From positions 1 to 19,787 of the forward strand of contig SLTF01000020.1 of the NCBI GenBank assembly GCA_007130025.1: a stretch of 19,787 nt of DNA, given 5' to 3'. This stretch comes from Spirochaetales bacterium. GTDB taxonomy: Bacteria > Spirochaetota > Spirochaetia > DSM-27196 > PWMO01. The notes under the pieces are model-generated. The model was not told the origin of the DNA. It did no database searches and saw only the letters and a program-made list of their open reading frames with translations. This document shows, one piece after another, positions 7,434-14,446 of the stretch. Both the position numbers and the translations under genes were made by a program. Each line of letters starts with the position of its first letter. Position 1 is the stretch's first letter.

Positions 7434-8476
7434 ATGCCTGGATCTGCTCGACGCTGTTCCATCACGGCGAGAAGCCAGCGATCGAGGGGGAGCAGGGAGC
7501 AGTTTCGCTTCCGACACGGGCGCCCGATGGTGCGCCCATCGCTCAGGTTACTGTCTCCAACCGCGTGAGTAATTGCGGCCGCTGCGTCTGATGCCGATAC
7601 GCCGTCTCCCCACGCTCCGGCGATTGCGCACACCACCGATATTGCCTCTCTCATGGCACGCTCCCACAGATCCTCTATTGATTCGTACGAGGGGTTCTCA
7701 ACATCACAGGGGTTGTACCACGGCAGGTGGGAGTCGTTGGCAAGATCGAGTGCCTCCGGGAGGACCGGGGGGTGGAGCAGGCTGATCCAGCGCGCACGAC
7801 GGCCGACGGGTTCGTCGGACTGCAGGAACTCCTCATAGCGCTCGAGGGTTACGAGATTCGTCGCCCCGTAAAACCCGATCGCATCGTGATAGGCATTGCG
7901 CAACCGGAGTGCCAGGTGAGCATCGGTGCGACTGGCCGGCGATACCGCGTGGAGGGCTCGGCAGTACGCGTGGGCGATTGGCGCGGGGAGGTCGGGGCCA
8001 CAGTCGAGTCGGGCGAGTACGTCGAGGGTTTGGGGGCTCTGGTTCCATCGTCGGTGCAGAATGATCACGTCGAGCGCGCGCTCGAGCCATGGGTGCAGCT
8101 GGAAGGGCGGATCCGTGGCAACACGGGGAGCCGACGCCCCCCACCCGGCACGGTAGTTGATGAACGGATGAAACTCGCGGTCGAGAATCGCGTGCGTTGC
8201 GAAGGCCAGAACGAAGGCGCCGAGACTCGATTCCAACCGGACGGCACGCTCGCGAGCGCTTTCCGCCATCGCGGCAACGGCCGCCCCGTAACCACGCCGG
8301 TGGAGCAGGGCCCCGTATCCAAGCGCGGACGGGCGGCGGCGGCGGTTGTGATAAAAGATATCCGGTCCTTGTGCCCCGAGGCCCAGCCACGGCGACTCGA
8401 CCGGCACCGTGAGATCGGCGAGGCCACGGGAGATCGCCTCGACGGCAAATACCAGATGAGCAATCTGCGACGGCAT
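7418..8476 (-). CDS. Zinc-dependent phospholipase C-like protein (PF00882-type)
   Basis: This 352-residue protein resembles the zinc-dependent phospholipase C domain family found in many spirochaetes and clostridia. Potential metal ligands occur in the expected order: H7 in PSQIAHLVF, D39 and H43 in GPDIFYHN, H95, D99 and H103 in THAILDREFHPF, then HPWLERALD (128-136) and H141. A second conserved-looking block, DSHLPWYNP with SYESIEDLWERA, lies at about 249-274. No signal peptide is seen, so it appears cytoplasmic, unlike secreted clostridial enzymes. The substrate is not known and phospholipase activity is unproven. ATG 8476 is chosen because the protein then starts right at the domain and a promoter lies just upstream; ATGs at 8494 and 8551 lack ribosome sites. 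Confidence 0.8.
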   Translation of the reverse strand: MPSQIAHLVFAVEAISRGLADLTVPVESPWLGLGAQGPDIFYHNRRRRPSALGYGALLHRRGYGAAVAAMAESARERAVRLESSLGAFVLAFATHAILDREFHPFINYRAGWGASAPRVATDPPFQLHPWLERALDVIILHRRWNQSPQTLDVLARLDCGPDLPAPIAHAYCRALHAVSPASRTDAHLALRLRNAYHDAIGFYGATNLVTLERYEEFLQSDEPVGRRARWISLLHPPVLPEALDLANDSHLPWYNPCDVENPSYESIEDLWERAMREAISVVCAIAGAWGDGVSASDAAAAITHAVGDSNLSDGRTIGRPCRKRNCSLLPLDRWLLAVMEQRRADPGIHWSR

Positions 8477-8484
8477 GTGACGGC

Positions 8485-8513
8485 ATGCTACCATGGTGGT
8501 CGGAGCACAACAA
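8485..8513 (-). promoter_or_regulatory. Promoter of the PLC-like gene, near-leaderless
   Basis: Read on the minus strand, TTGTTG (8513-8508) and TAGCAT (8490-8485) are 17 bp apart. The -10 ends 8 nt before the ATG at 8476, predicting a leader of only about two bases. No Shine-Dalgarno site precedes this ATG. Confidence 0.5.
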
Positions 8514-8535
8514 GGCGGCGAGTTGTGAGCGGCGG

Positions 8536-8574
8536 GTGACGCAGTCAGCATTTCGCGCTACACTGTCGCGCGAA
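8536..8574 (+). promoter_or_regulatory. ackA promoter with an inverted repeat around the -10
   Basis: GTGACG (8536-8541) and TACACT (8559-8564) form a -35/-10 pair with 17-bp spacing, giving a start near 8571 and a 26-nt leader with a ribosome site. The -10 lies in the gap of a perfect 7-bp inverted repeat, TTCGCGC (8552-8558) and GCGCGAA (8568-8574), which could be an operator. The regulator is unknown. Confidence 0.5.
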
Positions 8575-8596
8575 TACCGTTGAGGGAGAGCAAGCC

Positions 8597-9820
8597 ATGG
8601 CTCGGGCTCGAGTAAAAACGTCTGATATTCTCGTCATCAACTGCGGCAGTTCGTCGTTGAAGTACGAAGTGTACGAAATGCCGTCGCGCAACAGCCTCGG
8701 GAAAGGGCAGGTCGAGCGGATCGGTGGTCCCGTTGGAGTCATCTCCCAGGACTCGATTGGTGGGAAGTACTTCCGGGAACGCCCCGTTGCGGATCACCAG
8801 GCCGCGGTTTCGGCGATGATTGAAGCGTTGACCGATGAAAAAGATGGTGTCCTCGACAATCTGGACAACATCGTTGGCGTCGGCCATCGAGTTGTGCATG
8901 GCGGCGAAAAGTACGCGGCCTCCGTGGTGATTGATGACCAGGTTATTGCCGCAATCGAAGAGAACATCGAGCTCGCGCCCCTGCATAACCCCGCCAACCT
9001 GACCGGCATTCAGGAAGCAATTCGTGCCATGCCGACCGTACCCCAGGTTGCGGTCTTTGACACCGCCTTTCATCAGACGCTGACGCCCGCGGCTTTTCTC
9101 TACGGCCTTCCGCGCGAACTCTACGAAAAATACCGGATCCGGCGCTACGGGTTTCACGGTACCAGTCACCGCTACGTCGCCAACGAAGCGGTTCAGTTTG
9201 TGAAGCGATCGATCGAGAACACCAACGTCATCTCCTGCCATCTTGGCAACGGAGCCTCGATCACCGCGATCAAACACGGACGATCCATCGATACGTCGAT
9301 GGGTTTTACCCCACTCGAAGGGCTGATGATGGGCACCCGGTCGGGCGATCTCGATCCCGCCATCATTTTCTACTTGATCGAGCGCGGGCACTCGCCGGCC
9401 GAACTCAATAACATGCTGAACAAAGAGAGCGGGCTGCTTGGGCTCTCGGGTATTTCCAACGACCTTCGTGATCTGGAAGACGCCGCGGAACGAGGAGATC
9501 GAAACGCACTTGAGGCGCTGGAGGTCTACGCATATCGGATCCGCAAGTACATCGGCGCGTATGCCGCCAACATGGTGAAGGTCGACATTCTCGTCTTCAC
9601 GGGGGGGATCGGGCAGTACGGCACCAGGATGCGCGAGCGAATCTGTAACCGACTTGAGAACATCGGTATCGTAATGGACTACCGTAAGAACCTGGAAAAC
9701 GGCCCGCGCAAGGGACTGATCTCGCGAGACTATTCGCCGGTGGATATTGTTGTGGTGCCGACAAACGAAGAGCTTCAGATTGCCATCGACACCTTTGCCC
9801 TGGTTGCACCGAAGGAGTAG
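8597..9820 (+). CDS. ackA: Acetate kinase
   Basis: This 407-residue cytoplasmic enzyme interconverts acetyl phosphate plus ADP with acetate plus ATP, the main substrate-level ATP step of acetate fermentation. Family signatures are intact: VINCGSSSLKYEV at the N terminus, GHRVVHGG (R98), FDTAFH (D155), YGFHGTSHRYV (H187), CHLGNGAS, MGTRSGDLDP (R248), FTGGIG and TNEE (E391). These match the catalytic and phosphate-contact residues known from the Methanosarcina enzyme with a constant +7 offset. ATG 8597 follows a strong GAGGGAGAG (8582-8590). No phosphotransacetylase gene is adjacent. It is divergent from the PLC-like gene, and its own 3' end carries the ribosome-site-like AAGGAG for the next gene. 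Confidence 0.98.
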   Translation: MARARVKTSDILVINCGSSSLKYEVYEMPSRNSLGKGQVERIGGPVGVISQDSIGGKYFRERPVADHQAAVSAMIEALTDEKDGVLDNLDNIVGVGHRVVHGGEKYAASVVIDDQVIAAIEENIELAPLHNPANLTGIQEAIRAMPTVPQVAVFDTAFHQTLTPAAFLYGLPRELYEKYRIRRYGFHGTSHRYVANEAVQFVKRSIENTNVISCHLGNGASITAIKHGRSIDTSMGFTPLEGLMMGTRSGDLDPAIIFYLIERGHSPAELNNMLNKESGLLGLSGISNDLRDLEDAAERGDRNALEALEVYAYRIRKYIGAYAANMVKVDILVFTGGIGQYGTRMRERICNRLENIGIVMDYRKNLENGPRKGLISRDYSPVDIVVVPTNEELQIAIDTFALVAPKE

Positions 9821-9842
9821 TCGACTGCCTTCACGTGAATCT

Positions 9843-11216
9843 GTGGTTGATGCGACTCTCCTGCAATCGGTTGATGTTGAGGTACTCGCCGCGCGTTTTG
9901 CGGAGTTGGCTCGGCATCAGGCATTGGCGCTTCTCGTCCCCGTTCTGACGACTCCCGTCTCGGGCACGCCGGAGGACCGGCAAGACTTCCCGGCGAATAT
10001 TCAGGACACGCCCGACGGCAGCTGGCTTCGAGTCCGCGTTGGTTTGCCGGCTCTGGTATCCTCCGACGGCCATCCGCTGGAGGCGGACGTCATCAAGCGG
10101 GAGGCGGGGGTGACCACCCTTTGCATGGTCAGCCTCGAGCGGGGGACTCCGCTGCATGAGACCGCCGCGCGGGTTGTGACGGCCGTGGAAGAGCACGGAC
10201 TCGCGGTACATCGCACCGTATTGGTCCGTGCGCAGAAGGGGTTTGTTCACCCGGGTGTCCTCGATCCAGACAAGCTGTTCGAACGCATCGATATCACCGA
10301 GGCGGTCCGCGCGGCGCAGGTCGCTGGGCAGTGCGATCGCGTCGCTGATGGAGGCGCCGGCGGCAATGGAAAGATCCCGGCCGACGGGGAACGATCGGTC
10401 GACGACCCTCGCACCTTGTTTCTCGGAAAGAAACGGGGAGAGGAGCTGATTTCGATGGGGGTGACTTCGCTGCGGGATCTTCCCGAGGGCGTCACGCTCT
10501 CCCGGCGACAAACCCTGCAGGTAGCTGCAATTGAGGGGGGAGTCGCGCACGTGGATCAGCCCGCCCTCGAAGCATTTCTGTCGGCTCTGCGGTACCCCGT
10601 CAAGTACCTCGATTTCGAGGCGTTCTCGACACCGGTTCCTCCCTTTGCCGGAGCGCGGTCGTGGGAACACATCCCGTACCTTTATACCGTGCAAACCGTG
10701 CCCTATCCGGGTGCCCCGACCGAGCAAAGCTGGTATCTGGGAGAAACGCTCGATTCCACGGGTGAGGATTTCTGCGCACGACTCCTCGAGCATCTCGGTG
10801 AGGACGGTTCGATCGTTGTCTACGGTCGTGACTTTGAATCGCGTGCCATTGCGCGTCTGGCCGAACGGCTTCCCGATCTCGCGCTCCCGCTGCGCAACCT
10901 CCTCGCCCGGATTGTCGATCTCTCCTCGGTGTTTTCGGAGTTTGCCTACTATCACCCACTGCAGCGCGGCAGCGTCTCCATGAAAGCAGTGCTCCCGGTC
11001 TTGACCGGTCGCGGGTACGACGATCTGGTGATCCGTAACGGGCGCCAGGCGAACTTGCTGTTTGCGCTCTCGGTCCTTTCGGGTTCGCCGTTATCGGTGC
11101 AACATCGGCACCATCTTGTTGAGTACTGTTTGCGGGATACTGCGGGAATGGTGTGGATGGTCGAGGCGCTCACGCGCCTCGACGGGAATATCAAAGAATC
11201 GTCGTACGGTGCTTAG
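9843..11216 (+). CDS. DUF2779-type predicted nuclease, RNase H-like C-terminal domain
   Basis: Residues are numbered from GTG 9843 (457 aa). The C-terminal half (about 250-445) matches the DUF2779 pattern: YLDFEAFSTPVPPF (D257, E259), IPYLYTVQ, SIVVYGRDFESRAI, RIVDLSSVF (D359), YYHPLQRGSVSMKAVLPVL and YCLRDTAGM (D432). These acidic positions fit a DEDD/RNase H-like exonuclease core. The N-terminal part resembles the PD-(D/E)XK-like region that precedes DUF2779 in relatives (EADVIKREAG, then FVHPGVLDPDKLFERIDIT), but the expected E-x-K is replaced by MVS, so this half looks catalytically dead. GTG 9843 has no ribosome site; CTG 9825 sits seven bases after AAGGAG. Its biological role is unknown. 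It is probably co-transcribed with ackA, and its TAG shares bases with the convergent gene's stop. Confidence 0.82.
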   Translation: MVDATLLQSVDVEVLAARFAELARHQALALLVPVLTTPVSGTPEDRQDFPANIQDTPDGSWLRVRVGLPALVSSDGHPLEADVIKREAGVTTLCMVSLERGTPLHETAARVVTAVEEHGLAVHRTVLVRAQKGFVHPGVLDPDKLFERIDITEAVRAAQVAGQCDRVADGGAGGNGKIPADGERSVDDPRTLFLGKKRGEELISMGVTSLRDLPEGVTLSRRQTLQVAAIEGGVAHVDQPALEAFLSALRYPVKYLDFEAFSTPVPPFAGARSWEHIPYLYTVQTVPYPGAPTEQSWYLGETLDSTGEDFCARLLEHLGEDGSIVVYGRDFESRAIARLAERLPDLALPLRNLLARIVDLSSVFSEFAYYHPLQRGSVSMKAVLPVLTGRGYDDLVIRNGRQANLLFALSVLSGSPLSVQHRHHLVEYCLRDTAGMVWMVEALTRLDGNIKESSYGA

Positions 11217-11995
11217 CGGCTGGTTGCGACGAAGTTGCCGAAGCTCGCTCCGAGGCTGTTGGTCCGCAGCGCAACGTAGTTACCGCGCAGAACCGCCGGA
11301 TTTACCCGGAAGTAATAGCGAATCGGTGCCGTGGGATCAAGAACGCCGATCTCACCGGTGCGGGTATCAACGCGAATGCTGATTGGTACGTCGCGGTAGA
11401 GGTACGGCTCAACGTCTTCGAGGCGGAGGTCGATGCCGAGTTCCTGGCGCAGAATCGCCATGATGTCGAGGCTCATCACCGGATTGCCGAGCAGCTGGCG
11501 GATCTCTTCGCTGCGCATCAGGGTCATGTCGACGTTGGACCGGCTTTCGTAGACCTGGGCACGAAATCCGTAGTGCTCGGGGGCGTTCCGCCGAGTCTCG
11601 GGGCGGGTGTCAAGGTTGAGCCAGAGCAGGTAGCTCTGTCCTGCACCCCAGGCTGCGCGCCGAAGCGGAGGATTGCTCACGCCCAGCTGCACGCCGAAAC
11701 CGGCGTGGAAATGCTGATTCTGCCAGTCGGCGTCCGATCGATAGCCGCCACTCCCATACCGAATGGTGAAATCGATCTGATAGGTACCGCTCTGGTTCAG
11801 TGGTTTGTCGATTCGGGCCAATGGGGCACGATCATCGCGCTGATGCAATCGATTACCCGATACGGCCCAATTGCCCGCAGCGGGGGTCCATCCGCTCATG
11901 GTTGCAAAGTTGTGCTGCTCGAGCACCGTCTGTGCAGCCAGGGGCGAAACCAGCAGGATGCAAAGCGCGGCCATCACCAGTAACATTTTTCGCAT
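11213..11995 (-). CDS. Secreted protein of unknown function, possible concanavalin/LamG-like beta-sandwich
   Basis: This 260-residue protein begins with a clear signal peptide (MRKMLLVMAALCILLVSPLAAQ, cleavage likely after AAQ at about 22), so it is exported to the periplasm or beyond. There is no lipobox cysteine. The mature part has alternating beta-like segments with many aromatic residues, an early SGWTPAAGNWAVSGNRL segment and a late YVALRTNSLGASFGNFVAT segment. That arrangement recalls laminin-G/concanavalin-like or DUF1080-type sandwich domains, which often bind sugars. This is a fold guess; no catalytic motif is visible. ATG 11995 is supported by a GGAGGA ribosome site (minus strand, 12008-12003). 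It is a single-gene unit that converges on the DUF2779 gene, with shared stop bases. Confidence 0.85.
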   Translation of the reverse strand: MRKMLLVMAALCILLVSPLAAQTVLEQHNFATMSGWTPAAGNWAVSGNRLHQRDDRAPLARIDKPLNQSGTYQIDFTIRYGSGGYRSDADWQNQHFHAGFGVQLGVSNPPLRRAAWGAGQSYLLWLNLDTRPETRRNAPEHYGFRAQVYESRSNVDMTLMRSEEIRQLLGNPVMSLDIMAILRQELGIDLRLEDVEPYLYRDVPISIRVDTRTGEIGVLDPTAPIRYYFRVNPAVLRGNYVALRTNSLGASFGNFVATSR

Positions 11996-12048
11996 GTTGA
12001 AGTCCTCCTCGGGGTTTGTTCACCGACGTGGTTCGTGGTATCTCGACT

Positions 12049-12077
12049 ATCATAGCCTCTGCCGGGGCTCCACGCAA
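12049..12077 (-). promoter_or_regulatory. Candidate promoter of the secreted-protein gene
   Basis: On the minus strand TTGCGT (12077-12072) and TATGAT (12054-12049) are 17 bp apart, predicting a start near 12042 and a leader of about 47 nt that contains the GGAGGA ribosome site. The -35 lies within an inverted repeat that may be an operator. Confidence 0.45.
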
Positions 12078-12097
12078 CCAAAAAGTTGCGTGCCGGC
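12061..12097. promoter_or_regulatory. Strong inverted repeat in the divergent intergenic region
   Basis: CACGCAAC (12071-12078) and GTTGCGTG (12085-12092) are perfect 8-bp arms around the loop CAAAAA. Outer arms GCCGG (12061-12065) and CCGGC (12093-12097) extend the stem past a one-sided 5-nt bulge. There is no T-run on either side, and the flanking genes diverge, so a terminator is unlikely. Overlap with the -35 of the secreted-protein gene favours an operator or an RNA structure near its start site. Confidence 0.5.
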
Positions 12098-12210
12098 GAC
12101 CGATTTTCATCAGAATTCGGTTAGTCCGTCGCGGATGTGCCAGAAGCGGCGCTTTTTTGTCCTCCAGAGCGCTTTCCAGGCACCCGGCAATGGGCCGCAA
12201 CACACTTCGG

Positions 12211-12239
12211 TTTACAGGGGTGACGCTTGGCGATACAAT
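12211..12239 (+). promoter_or_regulatory. Promoter of the alcohol dehydrogenase operon, leaderless
   Basis: TTTACA (12211-12216) and TACAAT (12234-12239) form a near-consensus housekeeping promoter with a 17-bp spacer. The -10 ends exactly six bases before ATG 12246, so transcription should start at or within a base of the start codon. Confidence 0.7.
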
Positions 12240-12245
12240 CGGGGG

Positions 12246-13442
12246 ATGGAGCATCATCCGATCGGGATCTCAGCATTTACTGCTGTTCGGGTACCCGCGC
12301 TGCGGTTTGGCTGCGGGGAGTGCCACGCCCTGCCGCGTATGTTGTCCGATGCCGGATTTGGTCGAATCGGCATCGTCACCGGATCCGCGTCGTTTCGCGG
12401 TTCCGAGGCGTGGGGACGGTTGCAAGACGACCTGAAACACGCCGGAATCACGGCATCGGATCACCAAATTGCCGGAGAGCCCACGCCGGCCGCGGTGGAC
12501 GACATCGCTGCGGTGCTTCGAGCCAACGACGCGCAGGCGGTGGTTGCAATTGGAGGCGGCAGCGTTCTTGACGCCGGAAAGGCGTCTGCCGCCGCGGTAT
12601 TTGCCGACGGGTCGATTCGAGATTACCTGGAAGGGGTTGGTACCCGGGCGCCAAACGGACGAACCCTTCCGATGTACGCGGTGCCGACCACCGCCGGCAC
12701 CGGAACCGAAGCAACAAAAAACGCGGTGTTGAGTGAGATCGGGCCCAAGGGATTCAAAAAATCGCTGCGGCACGACAACTACACGCCGGTGGCCGCCATT
12801 ATCGATCCGGAACTTGCCGTGGGTTGCCCGCCGGAGGTGACGGCGGCCTCGGGAATGGACGCGCTTACCCAGCTGCTTGAGGCGTGGGTCTCCACCGCTG
12901 CGAGCCCGTTTACCGACGCGCTGACCGAGTCGGGGTTTGGGTGGGCGGCGCGGTCGCTGGTACGGGCGGTGCTCCACGGAGATGACCTGCATGCGCGCTC
13001 GGGGATGGCCTACGCGGCCTATCTATCCGGCGTGGGTCTGGCGAATGCGGGACTCGGAATCGTCCACGGTGCCGCTTCCCCCATCGGGGCTCGTGTTCCC
13101 ATTCCCCACGGCGCTTTCTGCGGAACCATGCTCGCTGCCTCGGTGCGTCACACGCTGCGGAAACTTGAGCCCGCAGATCCCGGTGCCGTGACAGCCCTTG
13201 CCAAGTACGCGCGAGCCGGTGAGGTAATCACCGGACGAAGCTGGGGCGGTGATGCGGACAATCGGGCGGCCCTGGTCGCCGAGCTGGAGCGCATGACCGA
13301 GATACTCGACCTTCCCCGGCTCTCTGATTTTGGAGTGACCAAAGAAATCTGCCGCGACGTGGCCGCGGCCACAGCGGGTAAAGGACACCCCGCACCGTTT
13401 TCCGCGGCAGACGTTGAAGCGCTGCTGATCGAGCGGCTGTAG
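12246..13442 (+). CDS. Iron-containing alcohol dehydrogenase family protein
   Basis: This 398-residue protein belongs to the type III, metal-dependent NAD(P)-linked alcohol/polyol dehydrogenases. The dinucleotide-binding GGGSVLDAGK is at 103-112 and PTTAGTGTE at 147-155. Metal-site positions are D205 (in SGMDALTQ), H274 (in GIVHGAASPIG) and H288 (in IPHGAFCG). The second ligand, usually histidine four residues after the Asp, is Q209 here. Substrate cannot be assigned: simple alcohols, polyols and lactaldehyde-like aldehydes are all used by relatives. ATG 12246 is chosen from homology and the promoter that ends six bases before it; the open frame continues upstream to 11871 but that part is not gene-like. 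It is followed 17 bases later by a PfkB-type kinase, probably in one operon. Confidence 0.92.
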   Translation: MEHHPIGISAFTAVRVPALRFGCGECHALPRMLSDAGFGRIGIVTGSASFRGSEAWGRLQDDLKHAGITASDHQIAGEPTPAAVDDIAAVLRANDAQAVVAIGGGSVLDAGKASAAAVFADGSIRDYLEGVGTRAPNGRTLPMYAVPTTAGTGTEATKNAVLSEIGPKGFKKSLRHDNYTPVAAIIDPELAVGCPPEVTAASGMDALTQLLEAWVSTAASPFTDALTESGFGWAARSLVRAVLHGDDLHARSGMAYAAYLSGVGLANAGLGIVHGAASPIGARVPIPHGAFCGTMLAASVRHTLRKLEPADPGAVTALAKYARAGEVITGRSWGGDADNRAALVAELERMTEILDLPRLSDFGVTKEICRDVAAATAGKGHPAPFSAADVEALLIERL

Positions 13443-13459
13443 CAACACCAGGAGATACC

Positions 13460-14431
13460 ATGATACTCGTCGTTGGCCAGAACAGCGTCTGGCAGAAGAC
13501 CTACCAGTTTGAACAGATCGTCCGGGGCGCGGTAAACCGTGTGTCGCACCACTTTGAGTCGGCCGCGGGGAAGGGCTCCAACGTCTGTCGGGCGCTGGCG
13601 GTCTACCGAATTCCCAGCGAGTTGCACGCGTACGTGGGGGGCGCGAACGGAACGAAGTTTGCCGACAGCTGCCACGCGGATGGACTCGCCACGCGGTTCA
13701 CCACCATCGCCGGGGAGACGCGCAACTGCGTCACCCTGCTCGAGGATGACGGCACCATGACGGAGCTTGTCGAGGCGGCGCCCCAGATATCAGACGATGA
13801 GCGCGATCACGCCCACCGAATGGTGCGCGAGCGGATTCGGGCCGCATCGATGCTCGCAATCGGTGGAACGGCAATGACCGGCGAAAGCGACGACTGCTAC
13901 CTTGAGTTCGTTCAATGGGCCAGGGAGCAGAACGTCCCGGTCATTCTTGACTCCTACCGAAGCCATGGAAAACGCGCGCTCGATGCCCATCCTCAGATTC
14001 TGAAAATCAATCGCGATGAACTCGCGGAGTTGTCGGGGCTCCCGGTGGACACCGAGGACGACCGGGTTGCCGCCTACCGGCTTCTGGTCGACCGCTACCA
14101 GCTTCGCTGGATTGTGATCACCCACGGGAAGGCGGGCGCCGAGGGCTACAACGGCCACGCGGTGGTGGCGGTCGCGCCACCGACGGTAACGGCGGTGAAC
14201 CCCATCGGCAGCGGGGATTCGGTCACCGCCGGGGTGATTGCTGCCCTGATCGCTACGGGGCGTCCCGTCGATGAGTGCTGGTCGGACCAGGACGTCTTGA
14301 GGGCCGCGGTGCTGGAAGGGGTGGCCTGCGGGACGGCGAACTGCATGAACCGCAAGCCCGGACATATCGAGCCGGTCGACCTCGAGTGGGTCCGCACCCG
14401 CTGTACCGTTTTGCACCGCACCCTGCCGTGA
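13460..14431 (+). CDS. PfkB-family carbohydrate kinase (1-phosphofructokinase/LacC-like)
   Basis: This 323-residue ATP-dependent sugar kinase shows the PfkB N-terminal region with AAGKGSNVCRAL (35-46), comparable to the GGKG-x-NVA motif of hexose-phosphate kinases. It also has KINRDEL (182-188), THGKAGAEG (221-229) and the C-terminal signature NPIGSGDSVTAG (247-258) with catalytic base D253. These features place it nearer the 1-phosphofructokinase/tagatose-6-phosphate kinase branch than ribokinase, but the substrate is not certain. ATG 13460 follows AGGAG (13450-13454). It is the second gene of the alcohol dehydrogenase operon, so it may phosphorylate the keto-sugar made by that enzyme; this is inference from position. 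A long hairpin covers its stop codon. Confidence 0.9.
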   Translation: MILVVGQNSVWQKTYQFEQIVRGAVNRVSHHFESAAGKGSNVCRALAVYRIPSELHAYVGGANGTKFADSCHADGLATRFTTIAGETRNCVTLLEDDGTMTELVEAAPQISDDERDHAHRMVRERIRAASMLAIGGTAMTGESDDCYLEFVQWAREQNVPVILDSYRSHGKRALDAHPQILKINRDELAELSGLPVDTEDDRVAAYRLLVDRYQLRWIVITHGKAGAEGYNGHAVVAVAPPTVTAVNPIGSGDSVTAGVIAALIATGRPVDECWSDQDVLRAAVLEGVACGTANCMNRKPGHIEPVDLEWVRTRCTVLHRTLP

Positions 14432-14443
14432 CGGAGGGTGCGG
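14416..14443. terminator. Hairpin between convergent genes, weak bidirectional terminator candidate
   Basis: CCGCACCCT (14416-14424) pairs perfectly with AGGGTGCGG (14435-14443) across a 10-nt loop, and the pfkB-type stop codon lies in the loop. There is no T-run on either strand, so it is not a classical intrinsic terminator. Its place between two convergent genes suggests it helps stop or stabilise both transcripts. Confidence 0.4.
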
Positions 14444-14446
14444 GCT

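Noticed and set aside
7727..8539. 270-codon plus-strand open frame
   Set aside because: It is antisense to the PLC-like gene, whose metal-binding motifs are clear. The plus frame has no family features.
11153..11983. 276-codon plus-strand open frame
   Set aside because: It is antisense to a gene with a good signal peptide and ribosome site, and it overlaps the end of the DUF2779 gene.
11871..12245. N-terminal extension of the alcohol dehydrogenase frame
   Set aside because: It crosses the divergent promoter region and the start of the secreted-protein gene, and no dehydrogenase homology is expected there. ATG 12246 gives a normal-length protein.
14416..14443. Strong intrinsic terminator for pfkB-type and pfp genes
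   Set aside because: The stem is strong but neither strand has a T-run after it, so I list it only as a weak candidate.
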